Source of the DNA: Actinomadura litoris
GTDB lineage: Bacteria; Actinomycetota; Actinomycetes; Streptosporangiales; Streptosporangiaceae
DNA: 64,000 nucleotides
Direction of reading: 5' to 3'
Assembly (NCBI RefSeq): GCF_009733595.1
Contig: NZ_WOFH01000002.1
Coordinates: forward strand, 1 to 64,000
Made by a program: the position numbers and the translations under genes. The notes under the pieces are model-generated. The model was not told the origin of the DNA. It ran no database searches and saw nothing but the letters and a program-made list of their open reading frames with translations. This document shows, in pieces, positions 17,667 through 26,749 of the stretch (positions are counted from its first letter, which is position 1; every line of letters starts with the position of its first letter).

Positions 17667-19766
17667 TCAGGCGGTCGCGGCCTGGTCGAGGCGCCGGAGC
17701 GCGCCGCGCACGACCTCGGGGTCGGTCGTGGCCCAGAACGGCGGCAGCGACCCCTTCAGGAACCCGCCGTAGCGCGCGGTGGCCAGCCGGGGGTCGAGGA
17801 CGGCGACGACGCCGCGGTCGTCCATGGACCGCAGCAGCCGCCCCGCGCCCTGCGCCAGCAGCAGCGCGGCGTGCGTCGCGGCGACCGCCATGAAGCCGTT
17901 GCCGCCGTGCGCCGCGACCGCCCGCGAGCGGGCCGAGGTGACCGGGTCGTCCGGACGCGGGAACGGGATCCGGTCCATGATCACCAGTTGCAGCGACGGG
18001 CCGGGCACGTCCACCCCCTGCCACAGCGACAGGGTGCCGAACAGGCACGTCCGCTCGTCCTCGGCGAACTGCTTGACCAGCAGGGACGTGGAGTCCTCGC
18101 CCTGGCACAGCAGCGGATGCGACAGGTGGTCCTTCAGCTCGTCGGCGGCCTGCCGGGCGGCCCGCATCGAGGAGAACAGCCCGAGCGCCCGGCCCCCCGC
18201 CGCCTCGATCAGCTCGGTGATCTCGGTCAGGTAGGCGTCGGCGAGCCCGTCACGTCCCGGCTGCGGCAGATGCCGCGCCACGTACAGGATGCCCGCCTTC
18301 GGGTGGTCGAACGGGGAGCCGACGTCCAGACCCGACCATGTCAGCTCCTTGCCGTCCTCGCCGTCCTTCGTCGCGGTGCGGGCGAGGCCCTCGGCGGCGG
18401 CCTTGGCGTCCCGCGAACCGTTCTCGGCGAGCGGCGGCAGCCCCCACTGCCGGGCCAGCGGCTCGAACGACCCGCCCAGCGTGAGCGTCGCCGACGTCAG
18501 CACGGCCGTGCGCCGCTCGAACAGCGTGGTCCGCAGCAGGCCGCCCACCCCGATCGGCGCGACCCGCAGCGCCGGAGGACGCTTCGGGCGCCCCTCCGGG
18601 ACGAACGGCTTCTCCAGCCACACCACGTCGAACCGCTGCGCGATCTCCGGCTGGAACGCCTCCAGCAGCCGCACCGCCGTGTCGTGCAGATCCCCCAGCG
18701 AGGAGCGCGCGGCCTTGCGCGCCGCCATGTCCCCGGGGTCGTTCTCCTTCTTGTCGGGGCCGAGCGCCGTGATGCACGCGTGGGCCGCGTCCCGCACGAC
18801 GGTGATGGTGGTGCCGAGAGCGGGGGACAGGACGTCCATGCGCCCGGCGGGCAGATCCTCCAGCAGGATGCCGAGCCCCTCCGCCGACTCCTTGAGCCGG
18901 TCGGCGGTGGCCTCCTCGATCAGCCGCCCGCACCGCCGCGCGGCCGTCTCCACGGCCGCCGCGCTCAGCTCCCCGGTCGCGACCGAGGTGACCCGGTCGA
19001 CCAGCTCGTGCGCCTCGTCCACGATCACCACGTCGTGCTCGGGCAGGACCTGGAACTCCTCCAGCGCGTCGATCGCCAGCAGGGCGTGGTTGGTGACGAC
19101 GATGTGCGCCTCACCCGCCTCCGCCCGCGCCAGCTCGGCGAAGCATTCGGTGCCCTGCGGGCAGCGCGTCGCCCCGAGGCACTCCTTCGCCGTCACCGCG
19201 ACCTGCCGCCACGCCTGCTCGCTGACCCCGGGCACCAGCTCGTCGCGGTCCCCGGTGCCGGTCTCCTCGGCCCACTCGTTGAGCCGCTTGACCTGCCGTC
19301 CCATCGCGGAGAGCTGCTGCGGGTCGAACAGGCTCTGACCGGGCTCGTCCTCCTCCGGGACGCCGGTCTGCACCCGGTGCAGGCACAGGTAGTTGCGGCG
19401 GCCCTTGAGGATCGCGAACTTCAGCTCCGTCCCGAGCATCGGCCCGAGCGCCTCGGCGAGCCTGGGCAGGTCCCGGTCGACGAGCTGCCGCTGCAACGCG
19501 ATCGTCGCCGTCGAGACCACCACCGTGGTCTGCTTCTCCACCGCGTACCGGATCGCCGGGACGAGGTAGGCCAGCGACTTCCCGGTGCCGGTGCCCGCCT
19601 GGGCCGCGACATGCTCACCGGACCCGATCGCCTTCTCCACCGCCCGCGCCATGTCCACCTGGCCGGGACGCGTGGCGCCGCCGATGGCCTCCACGGCCGC
19701 GGACAGCAGGGCCGTCATTTCGGGAATCCGGGTATCGCTGCCGGTCAGCAGATCAGGGGCGGGCAC
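17667..19766 (-). CDS. dinG: DinG/XPD-type ATP-dependent DNA helicase
   Basis: 699 aa superfamily 2 helicase. Walker A is AGTGTGKS (about 57-64), the DEAH box is VIVDEAHE, and the C-terminal motif VI is AQGAGRLLRS. Four cysteines between motifs Ia and II (NYLCLHR, KECLGATRCPQGTECF) match the iron-sulfur domain of XPD/DinG enzymes. It unwinds 5'-tailed or forked DNA during repair; redox control through the cluster is known in the family. The start is GTG 19766; the frame is open far upstream but lacks signals, and an ATG at 19718 is an alternative. Confidence 0.9.
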   Translation of the reverse strand: MPAPDLLTGSDTRIPEMTALLSAAVEAIGGATRPGQVDMARAVEKAIGSGEHVAAQAGTGTGKSLAYLVPAIRYAVEKQTTVVVSTATIALQRQLVDRDLPRLAEALGPMLGTELKFAILKGRRNYLCLHRVQTGVPEEDEPGQSLFDPQQLSAMGRQVKRLNEWAEETGTGDRDELVPGVSEQAWRQVAVTAKECLGATRCPQGTECFAELARAEAGEAHIVVTNHALLAIDALEEFQVLPEHDVVIVDEAHELVDRVTSVATGELSAAAVETAARRCGRLIEEATADRLKESAEGLGILLEDLPAGRMDVLSPALGTTITVVRDAAHACITALGPDKKENDPGDMAARKAARSSLGDLHDTAVRLLEAFQPEIAQRFDVVWLEKPFVPEGRPKRPPALRVAPIGVGGLLRTTLFERRTAVLTSATLTLGGSFEPLARQWGLPPLAENGSRDAKAAAEGLARTATKDGEDGKELTWSGLDVGSPFDHPKAGILYVARHLPQPGRDGLADAYLTEITELIEAAGGRALGLFSSMRAARQAADELKDHLSHPLLCQGEDSTSLLVKQFAEDERTCLFGTLSLWQGVDVPGPSLQLVIMDRIPFPRPDDPVTSARSRAVAAHGGNGFMAVAATHAALLLAQGAGRLLRSMDDRGVVAVLDPRLATARYGGFLKGSLPPFWATTDPEVVRGALRRLDQAATA

Positions 19767-19995
19767 GCCGCCCAACGCTACCGCCCGCGAAGGACACCCG
19801 CGTCCCTCCACCCCCACCCGGCCCCGCCAAACCTCCCAACCCCTCACTACAACCCCTGACCGAATACGGCCACCCAACGGACCGGCCCGCGTCGGGCCAT
19901 CGGGCCGTCGGCGTGCCGAGGCGTTCGGACCGCCGCGCCGGGACACCGGGAACGCGTGCCCCGGGCCGGGCGCGCTCCGCCTCCGCGGCATCGGC

Positions 19996-20001
19996 CAGAA
20001 T
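19996..20001 (+). promoter_or_regulatory. -10-like element of the phosphoribosyltransferase gene
   Basis: CAGAAT with six bases to GTG 20008. It has the same geometry as TAGAAT sites at 3124 and 53343 but deviates at the first base. Confidence 0.4.
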
Positions 20002-20007
20002 GGGAAC

Positions 20008-20499
20008 GTGGCCGCAGAGAGAGAAGTCCTGACCTGGGAGTTGTTCGGCGCCGCGAGCCGTGACCTGGCGCAGGAGGTCGCCGACGGCGGCTACCGCCCC
20101 GACCTGATCCTGTCCATCGCGCGCGGCGGCCTGTTCGTCGCCGGGGCCCTCGGCTACGCGCTGGACGTCAAGAACCTGCACGTCATGAACGTGGAGTTCT
20201 ACACCGGCGTCGACGAGCGCCTCGATCTCCCGGTGATGCTGCCTCCCGTCCCGAACGCGATCGACCTGTCGGGCGCGAAGGTGCTGGTGGCCGACGACGT
20301 CGCCGACACGGGCGCCACCCTCAAACTCGTCCGCGACTTCTGCGCCGACCATGTCGCGGACGTCCGCTGCGCGGTCATCTATGAGAAGCCCCATTCGACC
20401 GTCAAATGCGAATATGTCTGGCGCCGCACCGACCGCTGGATCAACTTCCCGTGGTCGACCGAGCCGCCGGTGGTCGCGGGCCGCGTCCTCGACGCCTGA
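20008..20499 (+). CDS. phosphoribosyltransferase family protein
   Basis: 163 aa. The PRPP-binding loop is VLVADDVADTGATLKLV (about 92-108), with the two acidic residues and the DTGAT phosphate loop. An early LSIARGGLFVAGAL element is the usual pyrophosphate loop. The size and HVMNVEFYTG segment recall hypoxanthine/xanthine-type transferases, but the base specificity is not readable. The GTG start follows a -10-like CAGAAT by six bases. It is divergent from the helicase. Confidence 0.87.
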   Translation: MAAEREVLTWELFGAASRDLAQEVADGGYRPDLILSIARGGLFVAGALGYALDVKNLHVMNVEFYTGVDERLDLPVMLPPVPNAIDLSGAKVLVADDVADTGATLKLVRDFCADHVADVRCAVIYEKPHSTVKCEYVWRRTDRWINFPWSTEPPVVAGRVLDA

Positions 20500-20559
20500 C
20501 TTATCCCCAGAACGGGATTCTGGTGCGCTCGGCGGGCCGCCGCTGCGAGTGTCGAGGCC

Positions 20560-21570
20560 ATGAAACCCATGGTGATCCGCTCCGCCCAAGACGCCATCGT
20601 CGCCGTTCCGTACCTCCTCGGGTTCCACCCGTCCGCGAGCCTCGTCGTGGTCGCCTTCGACGGCCCGGACGGCACCTGTGCGGTCCGCGTCGACTTACCG
20701 TCACCCGATCCCGCCAACGTCTCCGGCATGCTCGCGGCCAACGGCTTTCGCCGCGTCCTCCTGCTCGCCTACGGCACGCCGGAGGAGTCCACCTCCGCCA
20801 CCGCCGCCATGCACGCCGCCCTGGTGGCCGCCGGCATCGAGGTCACGGAGGCGGTCCGCGTGTCCGACGGCCGCTGGTGGTCCTTCACCTGCGACGGGGA
20901 CTGCTGCCCACCCGAGGGCACCCCGTACGACATCGGCAGCAGCGTCCTCGCCGCCGAGGCGACCCTCGCGGGCCACGTCGCCCTCCCGGGCCGCGCCGAC
21001 CTGGCCGACACCCTCCGCCCTCTCACCGGCCCCGCCCGGCAGGCCATGCGCGAGGCCACCATCCGAGCGGAGCGCCGCTACCTGGGCTGGGCCCGCGACG
21101 ACACATCCTCGTTCGAGTTCCAGGCGCACCTCGTCAGGGAGGGCGTCGCCGTCCTGCCCGCCCTGCTGGCCCGGGCCCGCGCGGGCACCCGTCCCAGCAA
21201 CGACGAGGCAGCCCGCCTCGGCTTCCTCCTCACCGAACTCCGCGTCCGCGATGAGGGCTGGGTCCGCATCGACGAGGACGACCCGGCGGCCGACATCGAC
21301 TTCTGGCGCGACATCGTCCGCCGCGTGCAGCCTCCCTACGCGGCCGCCCCCGCCGCCCTGCTGGCCTTCGCCGCCTACGCCGCGGGCAACGGCGGCCTCG
21401 CCAACGTGGCCCTCGACCGCGCCCTGGAGGCCGACCCCACCTACTCGATGGCCGTCATCCTCCGCGAGGTGATGGCCGCGGGGATCCCTCCGACCAGGGC
21501 CCGCATGCGCATGACCCCCCAGGAATTAGCCGCCGCTTACCACGAAGACGAAACCCGCCAAGCCAGCTGA
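20560..21570 (+). CDS. DUF4192 domain protein
   Basis: 336 aa. The family pattern is clear: VPYLLGFHPSASLVVVAF at residues 16-33, a Cys-rich CDGDCCPPEGTPYD in the middle, and a C-terminal helical LAFAAYAAGNGGLANVALDRA with TPR-like character. DUF4192 proteins are widespread in actinobacteria and have no known function; the cysteines may bind zinc. It follows the phosphoribosyltransferase by 60 bases on the same strand. Confidence 0.85.
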   Translation: MKPMVIRSAQDAIVAVPYLLGFHPSASLVVVAFDGPDGTCAVRVDLPSPDPANVSGMLAANGFRRVLLLAYGTPEESTSATAAMHAALVAAGIEVTEAVRVSDGRWWSFTCDGDCCPPEGTPYDIGSSVLAAEATLAGHVALPGRADLADTLRPLTGPARQAMREATIRAERRYLGWARDDTSSFEFQAHLVREGVAVLPALLARARAGTRPSNDEAARLGFLLTELRVRDEGWVRIDEDDPAADIDFWRDIVRRVQPPYAAAPAALLAFAAYAAGNGGLANVALDRALEADPTYSMAVILREVMAAGIPPTRARMRMTPQELAAAYHEDETRQAS

Positions 21571-21749
21571 CCCACACCTCCGACGCCCAGAACAATCCGC
21601 CACCCGCCCCTGCCACTCGCGCGGTACGCGATCTGCCTGCTCGCCCACCCGTCGCGTTTGGTCTGGGGGTGGGGGCGGCCGGGACGAAATGAACGAGCCG
21701 TACACGGGGTTGAGGTGATCATTGGGAGGCCGGTGCGGGAGGGGGATCC

Positions 21750-22196
21750 ATGGTCGGTGTCAGTGTGGAGACCGCGGAGCAGACGGAGGCCCGGCTGCGC
21801 GGTGTGATCGCTCAGGCCGAGCTCGTCGTCCACGATGGCGTCTGGGGTTTTGAGGAGTTCCCCGCCGACCAGGCCCCCGCGCTCACGGCGGAGACCCTTG
21901 CGGTGGTCCGCGACGAGGAGAGCTGGAGCCGTTTGGCGCCCGCGGTTCCCGGGCGTGGTGGCGCCGAACGGTTCGGAGTCTTCTCCTTCCACTTCCCGGC
22001 CGATCAGGACAACAGCGGGTTCGTCGGCTGGCTGGCCACCCACCTCAAGGCCGAGTTGGGGACCGGCGTGTTCGTCATCTGCGGCAGCAACCAGGCCCGT
22101 GGCGGCATCTACGACTACTGGGGCTGCCCCATCGACATGCTGGCTGAGGCGGTCGCGGTGATCGAGGCACTGCGCACCGGCCGACCCGGCCGGTAA
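21750..22196 (+). CDS. conserved hypothetical protein (DUF6196-like)
   Basis: 148 aa, start ATG with a strong GGGAGGGGGA upstream. The sequence is compact and globular: FGVFSFHFPADQDNSGFVGWLA and a C-terminal GTGVFVICGSNQARGGIYDYWG (both quoted in part). From memory it resembles a small actinobacterial family, DUF6196; this needs a profile search. No membrane segment or signal peptide. No functional link to neighbours is visible. Confidence 0.68.
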   Translation: MVGVSVETAEQTEARLRGVIAQAELVVHDGVWGFEEFPADQAPALTAETLAVVRDEESWSRLAPAVPGRGGAERFGVFSFHFPADQDNSGFVGWLATHLKAELGTGVFVICGSNQARGGIYDYWGCPIDMLAEAVAVIEALRTGRPGR

Positions 22197-22444
22197 TCCC
22201 CGCCATCAGCGCGATGTTTCGCCGCTGGCGGACGACAGGGCCCGAGCGGGTCTGGTCGTCGAGCCCGCACGTGTTCGGGCCCGCCCACACGCCTGGTCGA
22301 CCTGGCGCCGACGCCATCAACACCGGGCCCGCACCAGCCACTGTCACCGCCAAGAAGCAGCCTTTGAGCGGCCATAACGATCTACGGCTGGAGTGCTAGG
22401 AACAGTGCCTCCGGTGATTCGGCATGAGGGTTCGGCTTCTGCTG
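22197..22444. other. intergenic, no gene seen
   Basis: 248 bases between the DUF6196-like gene and the MITE-like element. Short frames exist on both strands but none has an RBS and a protein-like sequence. Confidence 0.5.
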
Positions 22445-22587
22445 CTAGGGCGCTTCTGATGAATCTTGGGCGGACCCAACGGGCAACGTGGTTGTTGCTG
22501 CTGTGGCAGCAGGTCGCCGAGAGGTGGTTTGTGGAGCCGTTCCAGGACCCGCAAGGTCGCCCTGATGATCCATCAGAAACGCCCTAG
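22445..22587. mobile_element. MITE-like element with IS5-type ends
   Basis: Inverted ends GGCGCTTCTGATGAATC (22449-22465) and GATCCATCAGAAACGCC (22567-22583) match at 15 of 17 positions. Both are flanked by CTAG (22445-22448 and 22584-22587), which is a target duplication typical of IS5-family elements. The 135-bp interior encodes no transposase, so it would be a non-autonomous element mobilised from elsewhere. The right CTAG provides the TAG stop of the MFS gene; since CTAG is duplicated target, that stop could have existed before insertion. Confidence 0.7.
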
Positions 22588-24179
22588 TGCTTTGTCTTGG
22601 TGGTGGTCTTTTCGGGGCTCGGGCGTTTTCGGGTTTGGGGTTTCAGGGTCAGGCAGAAGAGGGCGGCTGCGGCGAGTATCGCTGCTGATGTGAGGAGGGT
22701 CGTCTGCATTGCGGTTGTGTAGGCGGCGGCGAATGTCTTCTGGCCGAGGTGGGTTAGGAGGGAGGTTTCCGCCGGTGGCAGGTCGTGGGGCGGAGGCGGT
22801 GGGCTGAACCGGTGGCCGTTGGTCGTCGCGGTGTCGATGAATTGGGCGCGTAGTTGTGGGGGCAACTCGCCGGCGTGCTTGCGCGCCTCGTGGCGCAGAG
22901 CCGAATTCAGGCGGGTGGACAGGAGGACGCCCATCACTGCGGTGCCCATCACGCCGCCGATCTGGCGGGTGGTGTTGGCCACGCCGGACGCGGCGCCCGC
23001 CAGGCGGGTGTCGACATGGTCCATCGTGACCTGTTGCAGGGGCGCGAAGGTCGCGCCGCTGGCCAGGCCGATGATCAATAGGCCGGGGAGCAGGTGCCGC
23101 ACGCCGGAGTCGGCGCCTGCCGTCAGGGCGAGGACGGCCAGGCCGACGGACAGGGCGGCGAGCCCGGTCATGAGGACGAGCCTGCCGCCGACCCTGTCCG
23201 ACACCCGTCCCGCGAAGGCCGAGCCGACCGCCGTGAGGGCGGCGTTGGGCAGCAGGACCAGGCCCGTGCGCAGCGGCGAGAAGCCGCGCGCCATCTGGAG
23301 GTAGAGGACGAGCACCAGGGATATGCCGATCATCCCGAACTGGAAGACGAAGCCGATCCAGTTGCCGGACGGGAAGTTGCGCTCCGAGGTGAACAGCTCC
23401 CACGGCATCAGCGGTTCGCCTCGCTGGACGCGCTGCCAGATGATGAACAGCAGCAGGAGCATTACGCCGGTGGCGATGAGCGACGTGATGCCGATCGGCC
23501 CGCCGATCTTTCCCCAGCCGTAGCGCCGGCCCTCGATCAGGCCGAAGACGATGCAGCTCAGCCCTGCGGTGACGAGCGCGACGCCTCCCAGGTCGATCCT
23601 GTGGGTGCGCGAGGGGCGGAGGTCCGGGATGAATACGAGCGCCAGCACCAGGATCATCACACCGATGGGCGCGTTGATGAAGAAGATCCAGCGCCAGGTG
23701 AGGTGGGCGAGGACGAGGCCGCCCAGGACCGGGCCGATGATCGGCGCGAAACCCGCGATCGCGCCGAACACGCCGAAGGCACGTCCACGCATGGGGGGCG
23801 GGAAGGTGACCAGAATCGACGAGATCACTTGGGGGAACAGGAGCGCCGCGCCGATGCCCTGAAGGATTCGTGCCGCCAGGAGTTGCCCCGGGGATGCCGA
23901 TAGGCCGCAGAGGACGGAGGCCATCGTGAAGATGGAGACGCCGGTCAGGAAAAGGCGCCTGTAGCCGAAGATGTCTCCGAGCTTCCCCGTGGTGATCAGC
24001 AGGGTCGAGAAGACGAGCAGGTAGGCGTCGATCATCCACAGCACCTCGTCGTAGGAGGCGTGGATATCGGCGATCAGGGATGGGACGGCGATATTGACGA
24101 TGCTTCCGTCCAGCAGGGCCATGAAGAAGCCTGCGCACAGGATGCTGAGGGTCAGCCAGGGACGATGGGCGGCTGGCAT
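22584..24179 (-). CDS. MFS drug exporter, DHA2 (EmrB/QacA) family
   Basis: 531 aa with about 14 membrane helices. Motif A-like KLGDIFGYRRLF follows the second helix, motif C is GPVLGG in helix 5 (FAPIIGPVLGGLV). These proteins export drugs or metabolites with proton antiport. I chose ATG 24179 because GGAGGT lies seven bases upstream; a longer frame starting at 24230 has no RBS. The C-terminal tail (TTTKTKH) ends at the edge of the MITE-like element. No regulator is adjacent. Confidence 0.92.
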   Translation of the reverse strand: MPAAHRPWLTLSILCAGFFMALLDGSIVNIAVPSLIADIHASYDEVLWMIDAYLLVFSTLLITTGKLGDIFGYRRLFLTGVSIFTMASVLCGLSASPGQLLAARILQGIGAALLFPQVISSILVTFPPPMRGRAFGVFGAIAGFAPIIGPVLGGLVLAHLTWRWIFFINAPIGVMILVLALVFIPDLRPSRTHRIDLGGVALVTAGLSCIVFGLIEGRRYGWGKIGGPIGITSLIATGVMLLLLFIIWQRVQRGEPLMPWELFTSERNFPSGNWIGFVFQFGMIGISLVLVLYLQMARGFSPLRTGLVLLPNAALTAVGSAFAGRVSDRVGGRLVLMTGLAALSVGLAVLALTAGADSGVRHLLPGLLIIGLASGATFAPLQQVTMDHVDTRLAGAASGVANTTRQIGGVMGTAVMGVLLSTRLNSALRHEARKHAGELPPQLRAQFIDTATTNGHRFSPPPPPHDLPPAETSLLTHLGQKTFAAAYTTAMQTTLLTSAAILAAAALFCLTLKPQTRKRPSPEKTTTKTKH

Positions 24180-24742
24180 TCCGGTGACCTCCGTATGGGG
24201 GGCACCGGCCGGTAGGAAGGAGCGTGACATATGGCCCTCGGCCCGGGATCCACCGACCGGTTCGGGTTTGTGGTCCCTCAGGGCATGCCTGAGGGATTCC
24301 GTCCGGGCGCGTTAAGGCTGGGGCGCGGTTCTGGTGGATCGTGGGGCCGGCGCGTGTTCAGAGCACGAAAGGGCCGAAGTGGGGCGGGAAAGCTTCCGGG
24401 CTCGCCGAAAAGTCACAACCATCGCAGGACGCCTTGTCAGGATGTCGTGTGACTCTCACCTTCCACGTGCCATCGGACACGGGAAGCTGATTGGCGAGGC
24501 ATGGCCCCTGGTGAGATATCGCGAGGGAGCATAGCAGGTGCCGTGCGGCGTTTCGCAAGCCCGCCGCTCGTCTTTTGGGGCACCGTTCTGCCGTGCCGTC
24601 GCATGGATCGTTCCCGATGGCCGCAATGGCCGGAACGTGGTGACCCGTCCAATGTCAGGCGCCGGACCTCGTCGACGGCGGCAGGGGGAGCGGGCGAGTC
24701 CGAGACGGTCTCCCGGGCGGGCCGGCCCGGGCGTCTCCTGGC
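24180..24742. other. intergenic, no recognisable gene
   Basis: 563 bases with the lowest coding character nearby. Several short frames (for example 24358-24558 on the minus strand, 66 codons with two close cysteines) are open, but none has good start signals and I recognise none. It could be decayed sequence. Confidence 0.4.
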
Positions 24743-25114
24743 TCAGGGGGCGACGGCCTGGCCCGGGGTGCCCGGGTCGATGCGGCGGTCGCGGTTGCGC
24801 TCGTTCCACGCGCGCATGCGTGGCGGGTAGCCGACGATCTGTACGTCGTACACGGGGAGCCCAAGGTCGCGGGCCACCTTGCCGATGACCTTGGGGGAGC
24901 CGACGCGGCGGCGGGTCCATTCGCCGTCGTGGGCGACGGCGACGGCCGTGGTGTCGGTGGCGAACGTCTCCGGCTCGACGTAGAACTCCACGCCGCGCCG
25001 GTCGCGTGCGAAGGCGATAAGTGCCTCGATGTCGGAGTCGGTCGCCTCCCGGTCGAGTTTCGTCACCGTTGAACCACGGTTCTTGCGTATCCCGAATCGG
25101 TCGCGGAACCTCAT
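24743..25114 (-). CDS. conserved hypothetical protein
   Basis: 123 aa, soluble and basic. It has LIAFARDRRGVEFYVEPETF, AHDGEWTRRRV and LPVYDVQIVGYPPRMRAWNER. I know similar small proteins from other actinobacteria, where the function is unassigned. ATG 25114. A 15-bp palindrome (CCGGAAC/GTTCCGG arms, 25141-25155) and AACGATCGTT (25179-25188) upstream may be regulatory. Confidence 0.7.
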   Translation of the reverse strand: MRFRDRFGIRKNRGSTVTKLDREATDSDIEALIAFARDRRGVEFYVEPETFATDTTAVAVAHDGEWTRRRVGSPKVIGKVARDLGLPVYDVQIVGYPPRMRAWNERNRDRRIDPGTPGQAVAP

Positions 25115-25140
25115 GACCTGTCCCGTCGTGTCTAGGGCAC

Positions 25141-25155
25141 CCGGAACCGTTCCGG
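25141..25155. promoter_or_regulatory. palindrome upstream of the 25114 gene
   Basis: CCGGAAC-C-GTTCCGG, perfect 7-bp arms around one base, 27 bp before the start of the small conserved gene. Possible operator; no regulator is linked. Confidence 0.3.
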
Positions 25156-25247
25156 GGCCGGTTTTGGTGTACGACGATAACGATCGTTCGTGGCCGACGG
25201 GTTCCCGACACAGCGGCGGCCTTCAAGGTACTCAAGAGCGCGAGCCC

Positions 25248-25253
25248 TAGACT
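25248..25253 (+). promoter_or_regulatory. -10 element of the deacetylase gene
   Basis: TAGACT, about 28 bases before the GTG at 25281; here a short 5' leader is expected. Confidence 0.35.
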
Positions 25254-25280
25254 GGCGGAACGGGGAAATCGGCGGCGGGG

Positions 25281-26663
25281 GTGTTGATGGACGGGCCGAG
25301 CCTGGTCCGGCGGGGGGCGCTCGGCGTGCTCGCGGCGGCGTTGTGCGGGGCGTTGAGCGCGCTGTCTCCACAATCGGGGTCCGCGGGGCTCATGGCGGCG
25401 GCGCATCATGTTCCTCCGCCGAAGACACCGCGGAGCGCGCGGGGTTCCTCCGATGTGCGCGGGGCGGCCGAGAATGGGCCGGGGAATGGGGCGGACGCGT
25501 CCTCCGGTGCGGTCGGCCAGGAGTCTATTTCCGGTCAGGGCACGGCAAAGAGCAATGGCGGCCCGGAACGGCCGAACACCCCGGGAGCGGAAGGGCCGAA
25601 CGCCCCACGCGGGGATGCGCCGAACACCCCGCGAGCGGGTGGGCCGAACGCGCCTGGGGACGGAGGGCCCAACGTCCCGCGCGGGGATGGGCCGAACGCG
25701 CCTGGGGCCGGAGAGCCCAACGCGCCGCTAGGGGATGGGCCGAACGCTCCCGCGGCAGCGGGAGCGAATGTTCCGCGAGGGGGCGGGGCGAATGCTCCCG
25801 CGGCCGGAGGGGCCGACGGCCCGCGGGCGCATGGGCCGGACAGTCCTGCGACCGCGGGGGCGGACGCTTCAGGAGCGGAGGCGCCTGTGGGAAGGGGCGG
25901 CCATGAGTCCGAGGCGTCCCAGGTCAGGGCGCAGGTGGGCGGTGACCCGAACGTCGTCACCCAGCGGGTGCTGCGGGCGTTCGACACGCCCGGTGTGATG
26001 GGGGCCGCCGGTCTGGTGGAGAGCCCGAAGCGGCAGGAGGCGGTGAGCGGGGGCGTCGACTGCGCGCGGGCCAGGTGCGTGGCGTTGACCTTCGACGACG
26101 GGCCGGTGGAGAGCACCGCCAAGCTGCTGGACATCCTCGCCGAGCGGCGGATCAGGGCGACGTTCTTCCTCATCGGGAAGAACGCGGCCGAGCGTCCCGA
26201 CATGGTGCGGCGCGAGTACGCGGCGGGGCACGAGATCGCCAACCACAGCTACACGCATGCCGACCTGGGGCACGCGCCGGAGAAGATGGTCGACGCCGAA
26301 CTCACCGGGACGCAGGAGGCGATCCGGCGCGCGATCGGGGTGGCGCCGGTGCTGCTGCGCCCGCCGTACGGGTCGACGGGCCGGCGCCTGACGTCCAAGA
26401 CGCGGCGGATGGGGCTGGCGCAGGTCCTGTGGACGGTCGATCCGCTCGACTGGCAGATCCGCGACAGCCGCGCGGTGGAGCGGCGGGTGATGAAGTCGGT
26501 GCGGCCGGGGGACGTGGTGCTGATGCACGACATCCACCCGACGACGGTGGCGGCCGTGCCGAGGATCCTCGACCGGCTGGAGCGCGACGGCTACGTCTTC
26601 GTCACGGTCACGGAGCTGTTCGGCGGGACGATGACGCCCGGCAAGATCTACGCCCAGCGCTGA
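25281..26663 (+). CDS. secreted polysaccharide deacetylase with octapeptide-repeat linker
   Basis: 460 aa. A signal peptide or anchor (about 7-38) is followed by a low-complexity segment; residues 97-200 are 13 tandem octapeptides of type GPNxPxxx. The C-terminal NodB domain has all five motifs: TFDDGP (270-275), HSYTH (322-326), RPPYGS, DPLDWQ and LMHDIH, so it should be an active metal-dependent carbohydrate esterase acting on peptidoglycan or chitin-like N-acetyl groups. The repeat linker would let the enzyme reach across or through the wall. Start GTG 25281 or ATG 25287 cannot be separated. Confidence 0.9.
   Translation: MLMDGPSLVRRGALGVLAAALCGALSALSPQSGSAGLMAAAHHVPPPKTPRSARGSSDVRGAAENGPGNGADASSGAVGQESISGQGTAKSNGGPERPNTPGAEGPNAPRGDAPNTPRAGGPNAPGDGGPNVPRGDGPNAPGAGEPNAPLGDGPNAPAAAGANVPRGGGANAPAAGGADGPRAHGPDSPATAGADASGAEAPVGRGGHESEASQVRAQVGGDPNVVTQRVLRAFDTPGVMGAAGLVESPKRQEAVSGGVDCARARCVALTFDDGPVESTAKLLDILAERRIRATFFLIGKNAAERPDMVRREYAAGHEIANHSYTHADLGHAPEKMVDAELTGTQEAIRRAIGVAPVLLRPPYGSTGRRLTSKTRRMGLAQVLWTVDPLDWQIRDSRAVERRVMKSVRPGDVVLMHDIHPTTVAAVPRILDRLERDGYVFVTVTELFGGTMTPGKIYAQR
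25569..25880 (+). repeat. 24-bp tandem repeats coding 13 octapeptides
   Basis: Inside the deacetylase gene, 13 imperfect 24-bp units encode RPNTPGAE, GPNAPRGD, APNTPRAG, GPNAPGDG, GPNVPRGD, GPNAPGAG and so on, degenerating at the end to GADASGAE. The strict 8-residue period is in frame, so length variants would stay in frame. Confidence 0.85.
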
Positions 26664-26749
26664 GGCGCCCGGACCCTGAGCGGGGCCCGGACGGGTGGGG
26701 GGAAGGCCAGGGTCATCCCCGATGGCCGTCAGGGGTGGAGCCTCCGACC

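Noticed and set aside
21571..21749. Short frames between the DUF4192 and DUF6196-like genes
   Set aside because: No start signal or protein-like sequence.
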